Shown here piece after piece: positions 52,852 to 61,274 of a stretch of 64,000 nucleotides of DNA. Under the pieces are notes generated by a model. That model made no database searches, was not told where the DNA came from, and saw only the letters and a program-made list of their open reading frames with translations. The stretch is taken from contig NZ_CP040005.1 of assembly GCF_005696555.1 (NCBI RefSeq), positions 2,356,001 to 2,420,000 on the forward strand. The letters are read 5' to 3'. Numbering within the stretch: position 1 is the stretch's first letter; the number at the start of each line of letters is the position of its first letter. This DNA comes from Actinomyces sp. oral taxon 171 str. F0337. Its GTDB lineage: Bacteria > Actinomycetota > Actinomycetes > Actinomycetales > Actinomycetaceae. Both the position numbers and the translations under genes were made by a program.

Positions 52852-53583
52852 GTGACTGCCCTGACCGCCTTGGCTCCGGCGCTGAATCTGCCCACCGCTG
52901 TCCCCTCCGCCCACGCACCGATGCTCGGCCCCGAGTGGCTCGATGCCACCTTCATCATCAAAGCCTTCGTCGGCTGGATCAGCCCCTGGGCCATTGTCGG
53001 CGTCATGCTTGTCATCTTCGCCGAGACCGGCCTGCTCGTCGGCTTCTTCCTGCCCGGTGACTCACTGCTGTTCACCCTGGGGATGTTCGTGGCCATCGGC
53101 GAGACCAACCCGGCCGAAGGAGTTCCCGTCCCCATCTGGGTGGCTGCCCCCCTCGTGTGGCTCGCGGCCATTGCCGGCAACCAGACCGGCTACCTCATCG
53201 GCCGCAAGGCGGGACCCGCGATCTTCAACAAGCCCGACTCACGCCTGTTCAAGCAGGAGTACGTGGACCGCACCTCGGACTTCTTCGAGCGCCACGGCGG
53301 CAAGGCCGTCACCTTGGCTCAGTTCGTGCCGATTGTACGCACCTTCACGCCCGTCATCGCCGGTGTCGGCAAGATGAACTACCGGCACTTCATCACCTTC
53401 AACATCCTGGGAGCCACATTCTGGGCCTTCGGCATCACCTGGCTGGGCTACTTCCTGGGAACGATCAAGTGGATCCAGGACAACATCGACGCCATGATCC
53501 TGGTGATCGTCTTCATCTCGGTGGCTCCGATGCTCATCTCCGGTATCTCGCAGTTCATCAAGTCCCGCCGCCAGAAGTCCTGA
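52852..53583 (+). CDS. DedA family membrane protein
   Basis: This 243-residue protein is of the DedA/VTT family; some members recycle undecaprenyl phosphate or phospholipids across the membrane. FAETGLLVGFFLPGDSLLF is the family start, followed by GNQTGYLIGRKAGPAIF. The conserved FFERHGGKAVTLAQFVPIVRTFTPVIAGVGKMNYRHF stretch (about 142-178) has the Arg and Pro of the reentrant loop. In a region with many polyprenyl-linked sugar genes a carrier-recycling role is attractive but unproven. Confidence 0.93.
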   Translation: MTALTALAPALNLPTAVPSAHAPMLGPEWLDATFIIKAFVGWISPWAIVGVMLVIFAETGLLVGFFLPGDSLLFTLGMFVAIGETNPAEGVPVPIWVAAPLVWLAAIAGNQTGYLIGRKAGPAIFNKPDSRLFKQEYVDRTSDFFERHGGKAVTLAQFVPIVRTFTPVIAGVGKMNYRHFITFNILGATFWAFGITWLGYFLGTIKWIQDNIDAMILVIVFISVAPMLISGISQFIKSRRQKS

Positions 53584-53611
53584 CGCCTCTCCACTCCGGA
53601 CGCCTCCCAGT

Positions 53612-53661
53612 GGACGCACCATGAACTCCCCGGGTTCTGTCCCGAAGCCCGTGGTGCGTCC
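53612..53661. terminator. Bidirectional hairpin between DedA and the histidine kinase gene
   Basis: A 10-base outer stem (ggacgcacca with tggtgcgtcc) encloses a second small stem (cggg with cccg). It separates two converging genes. Confidence 0.7.
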
Positions 53662-53690
53662 TCGCCGTTCCGCCAGTGGCCAGCAGCGGG

Positions 53691-54767
53691 TCAGAAGCGG
53701 CGACGCCGTCCCACCGAGACCAGTGCGCCCTGAGGCAGGACGTTGTTGGGGTCCAGGGACTTGGGGACGGCATTGAGCAGGATGGAGAAGACCGCCGGGC
53801 TGCGCTGGGACAGCTCGATGCGGCCGCCGTCGGCCTCGACGAGATCCTTGGCCAGCGCCAGCCCGACGCCGGTGGAGCCGTAGCCGGAGACGTGCCGCTC
53901 GAAGACATGCGGTGCGATGTCCTCGGCCACGCCCTCACCTTCGTCGGTGATATCGATGAAGACCGCGTGACCGCCGTTGGCGCTGCGTACACTCACCGAC
54001 GTTGTCCCGGCCCCGTAGCGCAGGGAGTTCTCGATGACAGTGGCCAGTACCTGGGCCAGGGACCCGGGTGTGGCCAGGACCGGGTGGCTGATCTCGTCGG
54101 AGAAGGTGATGGTGCGTCCGGCCTGCTCGAAGGCCGGTTCCCACTCCTCGCGCTGCTGAGCGAAGATGTCCTTGAGGTGAAGAGCCTCCGTGGTCCCACC
54201 TCCGCTGCGGCGCGAGACCTTGAGCAGGTCCTCGACGACGCCGGTGAGCCTCTCGACCTGCTCCAGGCAGGCATGGGCCTCGGCTCGCACATCCTCCTCG
54301 CCGGCGAGCAGCTCGATCTCCTCCAGGCGCAGCGACAGGCTGGTCAGCGGCGTGCGCAGCTGGTGGGAGGCGTCGGAGGCGAACTGACGCTCAGCGGCGA
54401 TACGCCCGGCCACACGCTCGGCCGAGCGCACGAGCTCGGCCTGGACCAGGTCGATCTCCTCGATCCCCGAGGAGCGCAGCCGAGGGCGCACCTGACCGCT
54501 GCCAAGCTGCTCGGCCTCGGCGGCCAGGTAGATGAGTGGGGCCGAGATGCGCCTGGACACCCGGGAGGCCACGACGGAGGCCGCCGTGAGCGCGGTGCCG
54601 GTGAGTACCAGGACCGTGAGGATGACCGTGCCGATAATGGTGACCCGGTCGCCGCTTCCGGCGGAGCGCAACGCGCTGACGATCCAGGCGCCTCCCAGTG
54701 GCAGCCCCAGCAGGAGGACAGCCACGCACACCGCCGACATCGTCATCGTCATGGAGTAACGACGCAT
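53691..54767 (-). CDS. Sensor histidine kinase
   Basis: This 358-residue kinase has two helices (SAVCVAVLLLGLPLGGAWIV and VTIIGTVILTVLVLTGTAL) with only some 15 residues between, so it probably senses within the membrane. A HAMP-like linker (RRISAPLIYLAAEAEQLG) precedes the H-box DASHQLRTPLTSL. The N-box is VIENSLRYG, then DEGEGV and GSTGVGLALAKDL. The end is basic (VGRRRRF). It follows its response regulator gene by 86 bases. The stimulus is unknown; the envelope is a good guess from the membrane topology. Confidence 0.94.
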   Translation of the reverse strand: MRRYSMTMTMSAVCVAVLLLGLPLGGAWIVSALRSAGSGDRVTIIGTVILTVLVLTGTALTAASVVASRVSRRISAPLIYLAAEAEQLGSGQVRPRLRSSGIEEIDLVQAELVRSAERVAGRIAAERQFASDASHQLRTPLTSLSLRLEEIELLAGEEDVRAEAHACLEQVERLTGVVEDLLKVSRRSGGGTTEALHLKDIFAQQREEWEPAFEQAGRTITFSDEISHPVLATPGSLAQVLATVIENSLRYGAGTTSVSVRSANGGHAVFIDITDEGEGVAEDIAPHVFERHVSGYGSTGVGLALAKDLVEADGGRIELSQRSPAVFSILLNAVPKSLDPNNVLPQGALVSVGRRRRF

Positions 54768-54853
54768 GGCAAGTCCTCCTTCAGCCCCGATCAGCTCGTC
54801 GAGGCAGCTGCGGAACCCAGCACCCCTCCCGGGAGGCCCTCCCGGTCAGCGGC

Positions 54854-55525
54854 TCAGCCGGCGGTCAGAAGGTAGCCGTCCTCCTGGGCCAGCAGAAGCG
54901 CGGGGCTGTCCTCATCGTCACCGAGCTTGCGACGCAGCCAGGTCACGTGCATCTGAAGGGTCTGGGGACTCCCGGTGGGGTCCTCACCCCAGACCTCCTT
55001 GAGGATGTCCTCACCGGAGGCGACCTCGCCACCGGCGCGCACCAGGACCCGGAGCAGCTCGAACTCCCGGGTCGTCAGCTGCAGCTCGCGCGAGCCGACG
55101 AAGGCCCGGTGAGCGGCGACGTCGACCCGGACCTCTCCGACGCTCAGCTCATCCTCAGTGGCCTCCCCCGAGGCGCGACGGACCTGAGCCCGCACGCGAG
55201 CCAGCAGCTCGGCCAGGCGGAAGGGCTTGGTGACGTAGTCATCGGCCCCCGCATCCAGACCGACGACGAGGTCGGAGTCCTCACTGCGCGCGGTGAGCAT
55301 GAGGATCGGGATGGTCAGGCCCTGGGCCCGCACCTGACGGGCCACGTCCAGGCCGTCGATGTCCGGCAGTCCCAGGTCCAGGACGATGATGTCAGCGGCT
55401 GAGATCTCCTCAAGGGCGCCTTTACCGGTGCCATGAGTCAGGACCTCATAGCCCTCGCGTCCAAAGGCGCGGGCGAGGGGCTCGGAGATGGCGGGGTCGT
55501 CTTCGACGAGCAGAACAGTTGTCAC
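54854..55525 (-). CDS. OmpR-family response regulator
   Basis: This 223-residue regulator has the receiver domain with acidic pocket VEDD, phosphorylated Asp50 in VLDLGLPDIDG, Thr in MLTARS and Lys in YVTKPFR. The winged-helix part has LTTREFELLRVLVRAGGEV and VWGEDPTGSPQTLQMHVTWLRRKLG. The start is the GTG at 55525, where the fold begins; the frame is open for 70 more unrelated residues upstream. The kinase gene follows. Its targets may include wall genes. Confidence 0.95.
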   Translation of the reverse strand: MTTVLLVEDDPAISEPLARAFGREGYEVLTHGTGKGALEEISAADIIVLDLGLPDIDGLDVARQVRAQGLTIPILMLTARSEDSDLVVGLDAGADDYVTKPFRLAELLARVRAQVRRASGEATEDELSVGEVRVDVAAHRAFVGSRELQLTTREFELLRVLVRAGGEVASGEDILKEVWGEDPTGSPQTLQMHVTWLRRKLGDDEDSPALLLAQEDGYLLTAG

Positions 55526-55532
55526 ATCCGCG

Positions 55533-55538
55533 ATGTTA
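55533..55538 (-). promoter_or_regulatory. -10 box of the response regulator gene, leaderless type
   Basis: On the minus strand this is TAACAT, ending 7 bases before the GTG at 55525. The rest of the spacer to 55750 holds no gene. Confidence 0.5.
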
Positions 55539-55750
55539 GGTGACGACGCCCCCCACCGCCATCGTCCCAGAGGTGGAGAAGATACCAAGACGTGACCACG
55601 GCCGGGGCGGTGACTCTTCACCCTCCCACATCTGGAACATGTTTTCGTGAAGATACCGCGGAAAAACTCGATTCGGAGTTGCCTCTTCAAGGGCTGAGCA
55701 GGCAAATAATCACGAGATGATAACGGAGCCGTCATCCTGGCTCCTGCGGC

Positions 55751-56899
55751 TCAGAGGCGGGTCGGTGAGGTCCTCTCCAACGACCAGGGCACGATCTGCC
55801 CCAGCCCCTTGGCCACCACCTCATGGCACTGCCCCACCCGGTACCGATCCGCCTGAGGCGAGCGGAGAATGGCCATGGCGGTCGGCTCGTCCAGGCGGAT
55901 GCTGCCGGGTTCGGCCGCGTCCACGAGCCGGGAGGCCAGATTGACGGTGGGACCGAAGACGTCACCGGAGCGGGAGATGACCCGTCCCTCGACGAGGCTG
56001 GCTCGAACCCGAATCGCATCCGGCCCCTTCTGGAGCTCGTCGACCAGAGCGGTGACGACGTCGGCGGCGATCAGCAGGTCATCGGAGATGTACATGACGG
56101 CGTCCCCGATCGTCTTGACCACCCGCGCCCCCCGGGAGGTGATGACATCCCTGGCCGTGTTCTCGAAGCCCTCGAGCATGTGGGTCAGGGCGGCCTTGCT
56201 CATGCCCTGAGCGCGCTGGGTGAAGGAGACGATGTCAACGAAGCCCAGGGAGCGGATGAGCGGGTAGAGGTCGGGGCCGGTGTCCTCTCTGCCCCGGGTT
56301 GACACCTCAGCGTCGGTGCGCCCCAGGATGGAGGCCATGTGACGGCGCCACACGTAGGTCAGCTGGCGCTCCAGAAGCTCCACGAGGCCGTCGATGCGGT
56401 CAAGGGCGACCAACCGGGCAGAGGTGTCGTCCAGACCGAGACGCTCACTGAGGTCAGTGACGAAGGTCTCCAGCTCCCACAGGACCAGACGGTCCATGGT
56501 GTAGGACTGGGCCCTGAGAAGCTCGAGCACGCTGGCCGAGGCCAGGGAGGAGTCACTGGTCTCGTCCAGCAGCGCCACGGTGTCTCGAAGCGCGGCGACA
56601 TCCTGCTCAGTGAAGTGGACCGCATCGGGCTTGACGTCAGCGAAGCCCATGGCACGCCAGAACTTCTGCGCCACCTCCACACTGGTTCCGGCCCGCTGAG
56701 CCACCTCGGTCAGAGTGAGGCTGGGGGGCGTCCCCAGCAGCAGGTACTCATGCCCCGTCAGGGTGGTCCGCTCTGCAGGGTCCATCTCAGCGGCGCCCTC
56801 CCCCTCGCCACGACGGGCACCCTCTTGAGCCTTCTGCTGGGCGCCGCCCTCCTGGGAGTCCGGTGCGCGCCCCTCGCTCGCTTGGCTGTCTAGTGTCAC
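55751..56899 (-). CDS. Class III nucleotide cyclase with N-terminal HTH-like region
   Basis: This 382-residue protein probably makes cAMP. The cyclase domain (about 208-382) has metal Asp222 in FVDIVSFT, Asp266 in KTIGDAVMY, and the transition-state Asn and Arg in GPTVNLASRL. The base-recognition Lys262 points to ATP. Before it, residues 47-115 contain LTLTEVAQRAGTSVEVAQKFWRAMGF, like a MerR-type helix-turn-helix, followed by a helical linker. The N-tail (1-45) is Glu/Gly/Gln-rich. No membrane segment is seen, so it is cytoplasmic. A leaderless-type GTG start has TACTGT 6 bases upstream. Confidence 0.92.
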   Translation of the reverse strand: MTLDSQASEGRAPDSQEGGAQQKAQEGARRGEGEGAAEMDPAERTTLTGHEYLLLGTPPSLTLTEVAQRAGTSVEVAQKFWRAMGFADVKPDAVHFTEQDVAALRDTVALLDETSDSSLASASVLELLRAQSYTMDRLVLWELETFVTDLSERLGLDDTSARLVALDRIDGLVELLERQLTYVWRRHMASILGRTDAEVSTRGREDTGPDLYPLIRSLGFVDIVSFTQRAQGMSKAALTHMLEGFENTARDVITSRGARVVKTIGDAVMYISDDLLIAADVVTALVDELQKGPDAIRVRASLVEGRVISRSGDVFGPTVNLASRLVDAAEPGSIRLDEPTAMAILRSPQADRYRVGQCHEVVAKGLGQIVPWSLERTSPTRL

Positions 56900-56905
56900 C
56901 CTGCC

Positions 56906-56911
56906 ACAGTA
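56906..56911 (-). promoter_or_regulatory. -10 box of the cyclase gene, leaderless type
   Basis: On the minus strand this is TACTGT, ending 6 bases before the GTG at 56899. Confidence 0.5.
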
Positions 56912-56993
56912 GCGCAGATCACACGCCTATGCCCATTGAGCAACCGACCACACGGAGCCGTGACGGGTTCGCGATTATCACGGCGCCCGACAC

Positions 56994-57896
56994 TCATTTC
57001 CCCACACGCACGAGGGTCACATCGCCCGCGCGGACCTCGGTGTCACCGTCCTGGTTGCGCAGCACGAGCGCGGGGGTGACGTCGACGGCCAGCCCGCTGA
57101 GCTCACCGTCAGGAGCCTGGACACTGACCCGCTTCCCCAGGGTTGTCAGCGCCGCGCGCAGCCGGCGCCCGAGTGCGCCGTCTCCGGCATCGACGTCTCC
57201 GCCGACCTCCTCCCACTGCCCGATGAGCCGGACCAGATGGTGGCCGGTCGCCGCGAGAACAGCCTCCATGACGTCCTCACGCGCAGCTGCGTCACCCGCG
57301 CCGACAGCACCGAGCGTGCGCAGGGAACCGGCCCAGGCCACCGGCAGGTCCTCCGCCTCCTGCCCGATGTTGACGCCGATGCCGAGGATGACCATCGGGG
57401 CCTGGTCGCGGTCGGAGGGAACCGCGTCGGGTGCGAGTCCCCCGGCGGGCTCCGGTACGACGAGCTCGCTGAGGACGCCGGCGATCTTGCGCGTGTCGTC
57501 CCAGCCGGGCACCACGGGCACGGCTGCCGGGTCATCGGGCAGGGCGACGACGTCGTTGGGCCACTTGGTCCCCACCCGCCAGGGCAGGTCCTCGACGAGG
57601 GGAGCCACAGCATCGCGGACGGCCAAGCCGCCCAGCAACGGCAGCCAGCCCAGGCGCTCAACGGGGACCAGGGGCCGCAGGACCACGGAGACCAGGAGGG
57701 CGCTGCCATCGTCGGGGGTGACCCAGGCGCGCCCGGACCTCCCTCTGCCGGCGGTCTGCCTCAGAGCCCGGAGCGCCGACAGGTGCGGCCAGGCCCCGCA
57801 CTCAGGCCCCAGGAGGGCCGCGCGCAGGTCGTCCTGAGTGGATCCTGTGACGGGAACGGTATCGAGACGCGAGAAGGGGGTGCCACCTGAGGTCAT
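56994..57896 (-). CDS. birA: Biotin--[acetyl-CoA-carboxylase] ligase
   Basis: This 300-residue ligase attaches biotin to carrier proteins. VTGSTQDDLRAALL begins the domain, TAGRGRSGRAWVTPDDGSALLVSVVL holds the adenylate loop, and the catalytic Lys is in GTKWPNDVV. VILGIGVNIGQE is standard. The C-terminal SH3-like part ends in VRAGDVTLVRVG. It lacks an N-terminal DNA-binding domain, so it is a mono-functional group I enzyme. It has a leaderless-type ATG start and is divergent from maf. Confidence 0.95.
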   Translation of the reverse strand: MTSGGTPFSRLDTVPVTGSTQDDLRAALLGPECGAWPHLSALRALRQTAGRGRSGRAWVTPDDGSALLVSVVLRPLVPVERLGWLPLLGGLAVRDAVAPLVEDLPWRVGTKWPNDVVALPDDPAAVPVVPGWDDTRKIAGVLSELVVPEPAGGLAPDAVPSDRDQAPMVILGIGVNIGQEAEDLPVAWAGSLRTLGAVGAGDAAAREDVMEAVLAATGHHLVRLIGQWEEVGGDVDAGDGALGRRLRAALTTLGKRVSVQAPDGELSGLAVDVTPALVLRNQDGDTEVRAGDVTLVRVGK

Positions 57897-57902
57897 GATC
57901 CG

Positions 57903-57908
57903 AGCCTA
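57903..57908 (-). promoter_or_regulatory. -10 box of birA, leaderless type
   Basis: On the minus strand this is TAGGCT, ending 6 bases before the ATG at 57896. Confidence 0.5.
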
Positions 57909-57916
57909 CCGGCCCG

Positions 57917-57922
57917 TATAGT
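57917..57922 (+). promoter_or_regulatory. -10 box of maf, leaderless type
   Basis: TATAGT ends 8 bases before the GTG at 57931, back to back with the birA box. Confidence 0.5.
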
Positions 57923-57930
57923 CTGGCGGC

Positions 57931-58596
57931 GTGATCCTCCTGGCCTCGAAGTCATCCGGCCGCCTGGCCACCCTGCGAGCCGCCGGCGTCGAGCCGCTGG
58001 TACGAGTCTCCACCGTCGACGAGGAGGCCGTGCTCGGCGAGCTGATTCAACGGCGCCGCGACGCCGGGCTGACAGCCCCGAGCGCCGCCGAGCAGGTACA
58101 GGCCCTGGCTCGGGCCAAGGCGCTCGACGTCATGGCATCCACCGACCCGCAAGAGGCCGAGGTGGTCGTGGGCTGCGACTCCATGCTGGAGATCTCCGGC
58201 CAGGTCGTCGGCAAGCCCGCCGACGCCGCCCAGGCACGTGAGCGCTGGCAGATGATGAGCGGGGGCACCGGCACCCTGCACACCGGACACTTCCTGGTGC
58301 GCACCGCGGACGGCGCCATCGCCGAGGGGGTCAGCTCGGCCACCATCCGTTTCGGCTCCCCGACCCAGACCGAGATCGAGGCCTATATCGCCAGCGGAGA
58401 ACCGCTGTGGTGCGCCGGAGCCTTCACCATCGACGGGCTGGGAGGCGCCTTCATCGAGGGGATCGACGGCGACCCCCACGGGGTCGTCGGGATCTCCCTG
58501 CCGCTGCTGCGCCGACTCCTGGCGGACCTGGAAGTGCTCTGGACAGACTTGTGGGCGCCGCCGCCGGTGTCGAAACCGACTGGCGACGCCCACTGA
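57931..58596 (+). CDS. maf: Maf family nucleotide pyrophosphatase
   Basis: This 221-residue enzyme hydrolyses non-canonical or canonical NTPs to limit misincorporation. LLASKSSGRLATLRAAGVEP is the family start (usual SxR), VGCDSMLEISGQVVGKP holds the catalytic Asp, and ARERWQMMSGGTGTLHTGHFLV follows. The C-terminus has IDGDPHGVVGISLPLLRRLL. It lies opposite birA, with the carboxylase genes probably just outside the window. Length is normal. Confidence 0.95.
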   Translation: MILLASKSSGRLATLRAAGVEPLVRVSTVDEEAVLGELIQRRRDAGLTAPSAAEQVQALARAKALDVMASTDPQEAEVVVGCDSMLEISGQVVGKPADAAQARERWQMMSGGTGTLHTGHFLVRTADGAIAEGVSSATIRFGSPTQTEIEAYIASGEPLWCAGAFTIDGLGGAFIEGIDGDPHGVVGISLPLLRRLLADLEVLWTDLWAPPPVSKPTGDAH

Positions 58597-58621
58597 TCAC
58601 GCCGGCGGGCGCACAGGAGCG

Positions 58622-59323
58622 TCAGGACGCCGAAGCCGCCGAGAACCCGGAGGAGTCCGGGGCCTGGGCGATGACCCTCATGAGCTCGGCCATGACGACC
58701 TGCTGCTCACGGCTGAGGCGGTCGACGACGTGACGGCGCACGCCGTCAAGGTGCACCGGAGCCGCCTCACGCAGGAAGTCGAGACCCTCCTGGGTCAGCG
58801 TGCAGTTGACGCCGCGGCGGTCGGAGTCGCAGGAGCTGCGCTCGACGTATCCCACGTTCTCCAGGCGCCGGACCGTGTGGGTCAGCCGCGAGCGGGAGTG
58901 TGAGACGTGCTCGGCGAGAGTGGACATGCGCAGGGTCTGGTCGGGCGCCTCGGACAGGCGCACCAGAATCTCGTACTCGTGCATGGAGATGCCGCATCCG
59001 GCCTCGAGCTCACGGTTGAGACGGGCCGTGACGGAGGTGGAGGCCGCCAGGAAGGCCCGCCAGGCATCCATCTCGATCTCATCGAGTCGGCGGAAGCCCT
59101 CCTGCTCCAAGGAGTCGTTCTGTCCGCAGGTCGGGGTGGGCTCCTGGCCGCAACCGCCCACCAGCCCACCACCGTGCTCGGGCGAACCCGCGGCACCGGC
59201 CGACTCCTGGGTGTAGGTGGCTTCAACGGCTTCCTGGTCGCTCTGAGTCCACGTCATCTCGGTTATCTCGACGTCCTCGGCGTAGGCCGTCGGCTCCACC
59301 ATCATCCGCTCTGCGGTAATCAC
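58622..59323 (-). CDS. MarR family transcriptional regulator
   Basis: This 233-residue regulator has the MarR winged helix in its second half: RLNRELEAGCGISMHEYEILVRLSEAP, TLRMSTLAEHVSHSRSRLTHTVRRLE and the wing SSCDSDRRGVNCTLTQEG. The first 75 residues are acidic and unusual, with Cys58 and Cys66 in GGCGQEPTPTCGQ. More Cys residues at 110, 165 and 174 suggest a redox or metal signal, an inference only. The GTG start has a GAGAGGAG site; an ATG seven codons later is an alternative. The target genes are unknown. Confidence 0.88.
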   Translation of the reverse strand: MITAERMMVEPTAYAEDVEITEMTWTQSDQEAVEATYTQESAGAAGSPEHGGGLVGGCGQEPTPTCGQNDSLEQEGFRRLDEIEMDAWRAFLAASTSVTARLNRELEAGCGISMHEYEILVRLSEAPDQTLRMSTLAEHVSHSRSRLTHTVRRLENVGYVERSSCDSDRRGVNCTLTQEGLDFLREAAPVHLDGVRRHVVDRLSREQQVVMAELMRVIAQAPDSSGFSAASAS

Positions 59324-59827
59324 CTTTATCGACTCCTCTCAGCACCGACCCTGGTAGGTCGCGAACCCTCAAGCGCGAACTTGTTGTCTGCCTTTGGCTT
59401 TCATACAAGCGCGGCTCCACTTCTTTTTTATCACACTCGGTCGGAGCCTCAGCACTCCAGCACGGCGAACCACAACATCAGACAACCTTGAGAACATAGG
59501 ACACACTCACACTTTTCCTTGCCAACAAGCGGCTTCAAGAGGGTGGGGATCACATGGGAAAACAATTCAGATACTGACTTCATGTCACCCTGACATACAT
59601 CAGATTGACACCGAAATACCCACCTTTGTCACGTTATCATCCCCGTTGACCGATGATTGGGAAGTGACCGACAATTCGCTTCCATCCTCTCATCGCACAA
59701 CCTTCTAGGCAACAATGAATCGCCATCAGAATTCCCTCCAGTAAGCAATCATTATTTCCTCATGCGGCGATAGGGGTGCGGGCGGTACCTGCGTCACCTC
59801 GGGCGGCGGACACGGAGGTGGGCATGG
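59324..59827. other. 504-bp low-GC gene-free region
   Basis: This stretch is visibly lower in GC than the neighbours and no ORF in it has a usual start or family likeness. Promoter-like TTGACA and TTGACC hexamers are near 59608 and 59647. A lost gene or a regulatory region upstream of the MarR gene are both possible. Confidence 0.5.
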
Positions 59828-60634
59828 TCACCGGCGCCGCAGGATGGGCCGCGCCCCCTGGACGATGTCTCCATTGGAGAGATCGACAGTGAGCGTCACC
59901 CATGGCTCACCCGCACTGCACTCGGACGCAGGAACATCAGCAGAACCAATGAATACAAGGCTTGTCTGCCGTAGAGACGAAGACTGGACGAGCGCGAGAC
60001 TGATCGCTCCGAGCAGCAGGCCGTGAGCGACGACCTCATTGGAACCGGCCGACAGTCCGGCCTCGGCCGCTCTGCCGGGTAGGAGATGGATGGGGTTTCG
60101 ATCCCCACTGACGTCTGCCCAGGAGGCGATATCAGCGTCAGTGAGCCGGTAGAACCCGGAGTCCGGCGGCGTATCAAATCCAGCTCCCGGGGCCGTGAGT
60201 TTTCCATGATCGACGGCACCCTGTTGGGACGGCCGGGTGCGGCGGGCGAGCTCGTGGGTCACCCACCAGCGCCGGTCCATCACCAGCACCTTGACGGTTG
60301 CCTGGACGAGCTCCCACCCCGCGCGCTCGACCTGCCGGATCGTTACTCCATCGGGCGCAGCCGACTCCGCGATCGCCTCGGCTCCCGCCGAGCTCGGACT
60401 CATCCGGCAACGGCGGTGCACCAGGCCCTCCCAGGCAACATCCCCCCGGCAGTCCCGCACCCACTCCTGGATCTGGTGCATGGCCTGCACAGCGGGGAGA
60501 ATCGCCGTCGCTCCACGCAGAGCCTGGCGGTGAGTCTCACGGCTCGAAGACACGGAGGAGCCGGTTGCGAGCACCCCGCTCAGCACTGCTGCGAGCCGCT
60601 CGACGATGTCCTCGCCGGGGCTGATACCGTTCAC
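59828..60634 (-). CDS. MaoC-domain (hot-dog fold) protein
   Basis: This 268-residue protein has a C-terminal MaoC/HadB-like hydratase domain, with SGDRNPIHLLPGRAAEAGL as the catalytic Asp-His motif and NEVVAHGLLLGAISLALV as the core helix. The first 130 residues are less clear, with HRQALRGATAILPAVQAMH and WEGLVHRR. The neighbourhood rpmG-MaoC recalls the rpmG2-hadABC cluster of mycobacteria. An acyl-CoA or acyl-ACP hydratase role is likely; the substrate is unknown. I chose the GTG at 60634, placed 7 bases after TAGCAT. Confidence 0.85.
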   Translation of the reverse strand: MNGISPGEDIVERLAAVLSGVLATGSSVSSSRETHRQALRGATAILPAVQAMHQIQEWVRDCRGDVAWEGLVHRRCRMSPSSAGAEAIAESAAPDGVTIRQVERAGWELVQATVKVLVMDRRWWVTHELARRTRPSQQGAVDHGKLTAPGAGFDTPPDSGFYRLTDADIASWADVSGDRNPIHLLPGRAAEAGLSAGSNEVVAHGLLLGAISLALVQSSSLRQTSLVFIGSADVPASECSAGEPWVTLTVDLSNGDIVQGARPILRRR

Positions 60635-60641
60635 CTCTCCG

Positions 60642-60647
60642 ATGCTA
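60642..60647 (-). promoter_or_regulatory. -10 box of the MaoC gene, leaderless type
   Basis: On the minus strand this is TAGCAT, ending 7 bases before the GTG at 60634. Confidence 0.5.
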
Positions 60648-60671
60648 GGCACCGACCTCGGGGAGACGGCG

Positions 60672-60702
60672 AAGCCCCGCCGACATGGTGTCGACGGGGC
60701 TT
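60672..60702 (-). terminator. Hairpin terminator after rpmG
   Basis: aagccccg-c-cgaca pairs with tgtcg-a-cggggctt around a three-base loop. It lies between the rpmG end and the MaoC promoter and closes the rpmG transcript. Confidence 0.8.
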
Positions 60703-60748
60703 GCTCCTCGGTCGCAAGGCGGTTGCGACCGGGATCGCTACGCGATTC

Positions 60749-60919
60749 TCAGCGGGTCTCGCGGTGCTCAGTGTGCTTGCCGCAGCGGGCGCAGAACTTG
60801 GCGATGCTGAGACGGTCGGGGGTGTTCCGACGGTTCTTCTTGGTGATGTAGTTGCGCTCCTTGCACTCCGAGCAGGCCAGAGTGATCTTGGGGCGAACGT
60901 CGGCGGACTTGCTGGCCAC
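60749..60919 (-). CDS. rpmG: 50S ribosomal protein L33
   Basis: This 56-residue protein of the large subunit starts at a GTG with a GAGGAG site: [20 protein letters not shown]. Zinc-binding pairs CSEC and CARC are both present, so it is the zinc-containing (C+) type. [18 protein letters not shown] is the conserved core. It follows the tRNA cluster. Confidence 0.96.
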   Translation of the reverse strand: MASKSADVRPKITLACSECKERNYITKKNRRNTPDRLSIAKFCARCGKHTEHRETR

Positions 60920-60979
60920 GTTTGTCTCCTCGTGTCGATCCTCGAGCATGCGACGGAACGCTGTACTCGAAAGCTTGCG

Positions 60980-61053
60980 TAGCGGGGGAGGGACTCGAAC
61001 CCTCGACCTCACGATTATGAGTCGTGCGCTCTAACCAGCTGAGCTACCTCGCC
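60980..61053 (-). tRNA. tRNA-Met (CAT)
   Basis: A 74-base tRNA: the acceptor begins GGCGAGG, the D-arm is GCTCAGCTGGTTAGAGC, the anticodon loop is CTCATAA and the T-arm is GAGGG-TTCGAGT-CCCTC. G1 and the arms suggest the elongator type. The acceptor has an apparent A5:C68 mismatch. Confidence 0.93.
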
Positions 61054-61091
61054 ATAGGAACACAATGGGGGCCAGTGGCCCCCGCTGTGAG

Positions 61092-61164
61092 AGCCCCGAA
61101 AGGGAATCGAACCCTTGACCTTCTCCTTACCATGGAGACGCTCTGCCGACTGAGCTATCGGGGC
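61092..61164 (-). tRNA. tRNA-Thr (GGT)
   Basis: A 73-base tRNA with acceptor GCCCCGA pairing with TCGGGGC, anticodon stem TCTCC/GGAGA and loop ATGGTAA, and T-arm AAGGG-TTCGATT-CCCTT. Confidence 0.95.
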
Positions 61165-61274
61165 AACGAGCCGAATCGTAGGCAGATCCGAATCGCTCTG
61201 GCAATTCGTTCCACCGTGGCTTCGCTCACTGCGGCCTCGCCGGGTGGCGAGGTGCGATCAACGAGTGATCGGCG

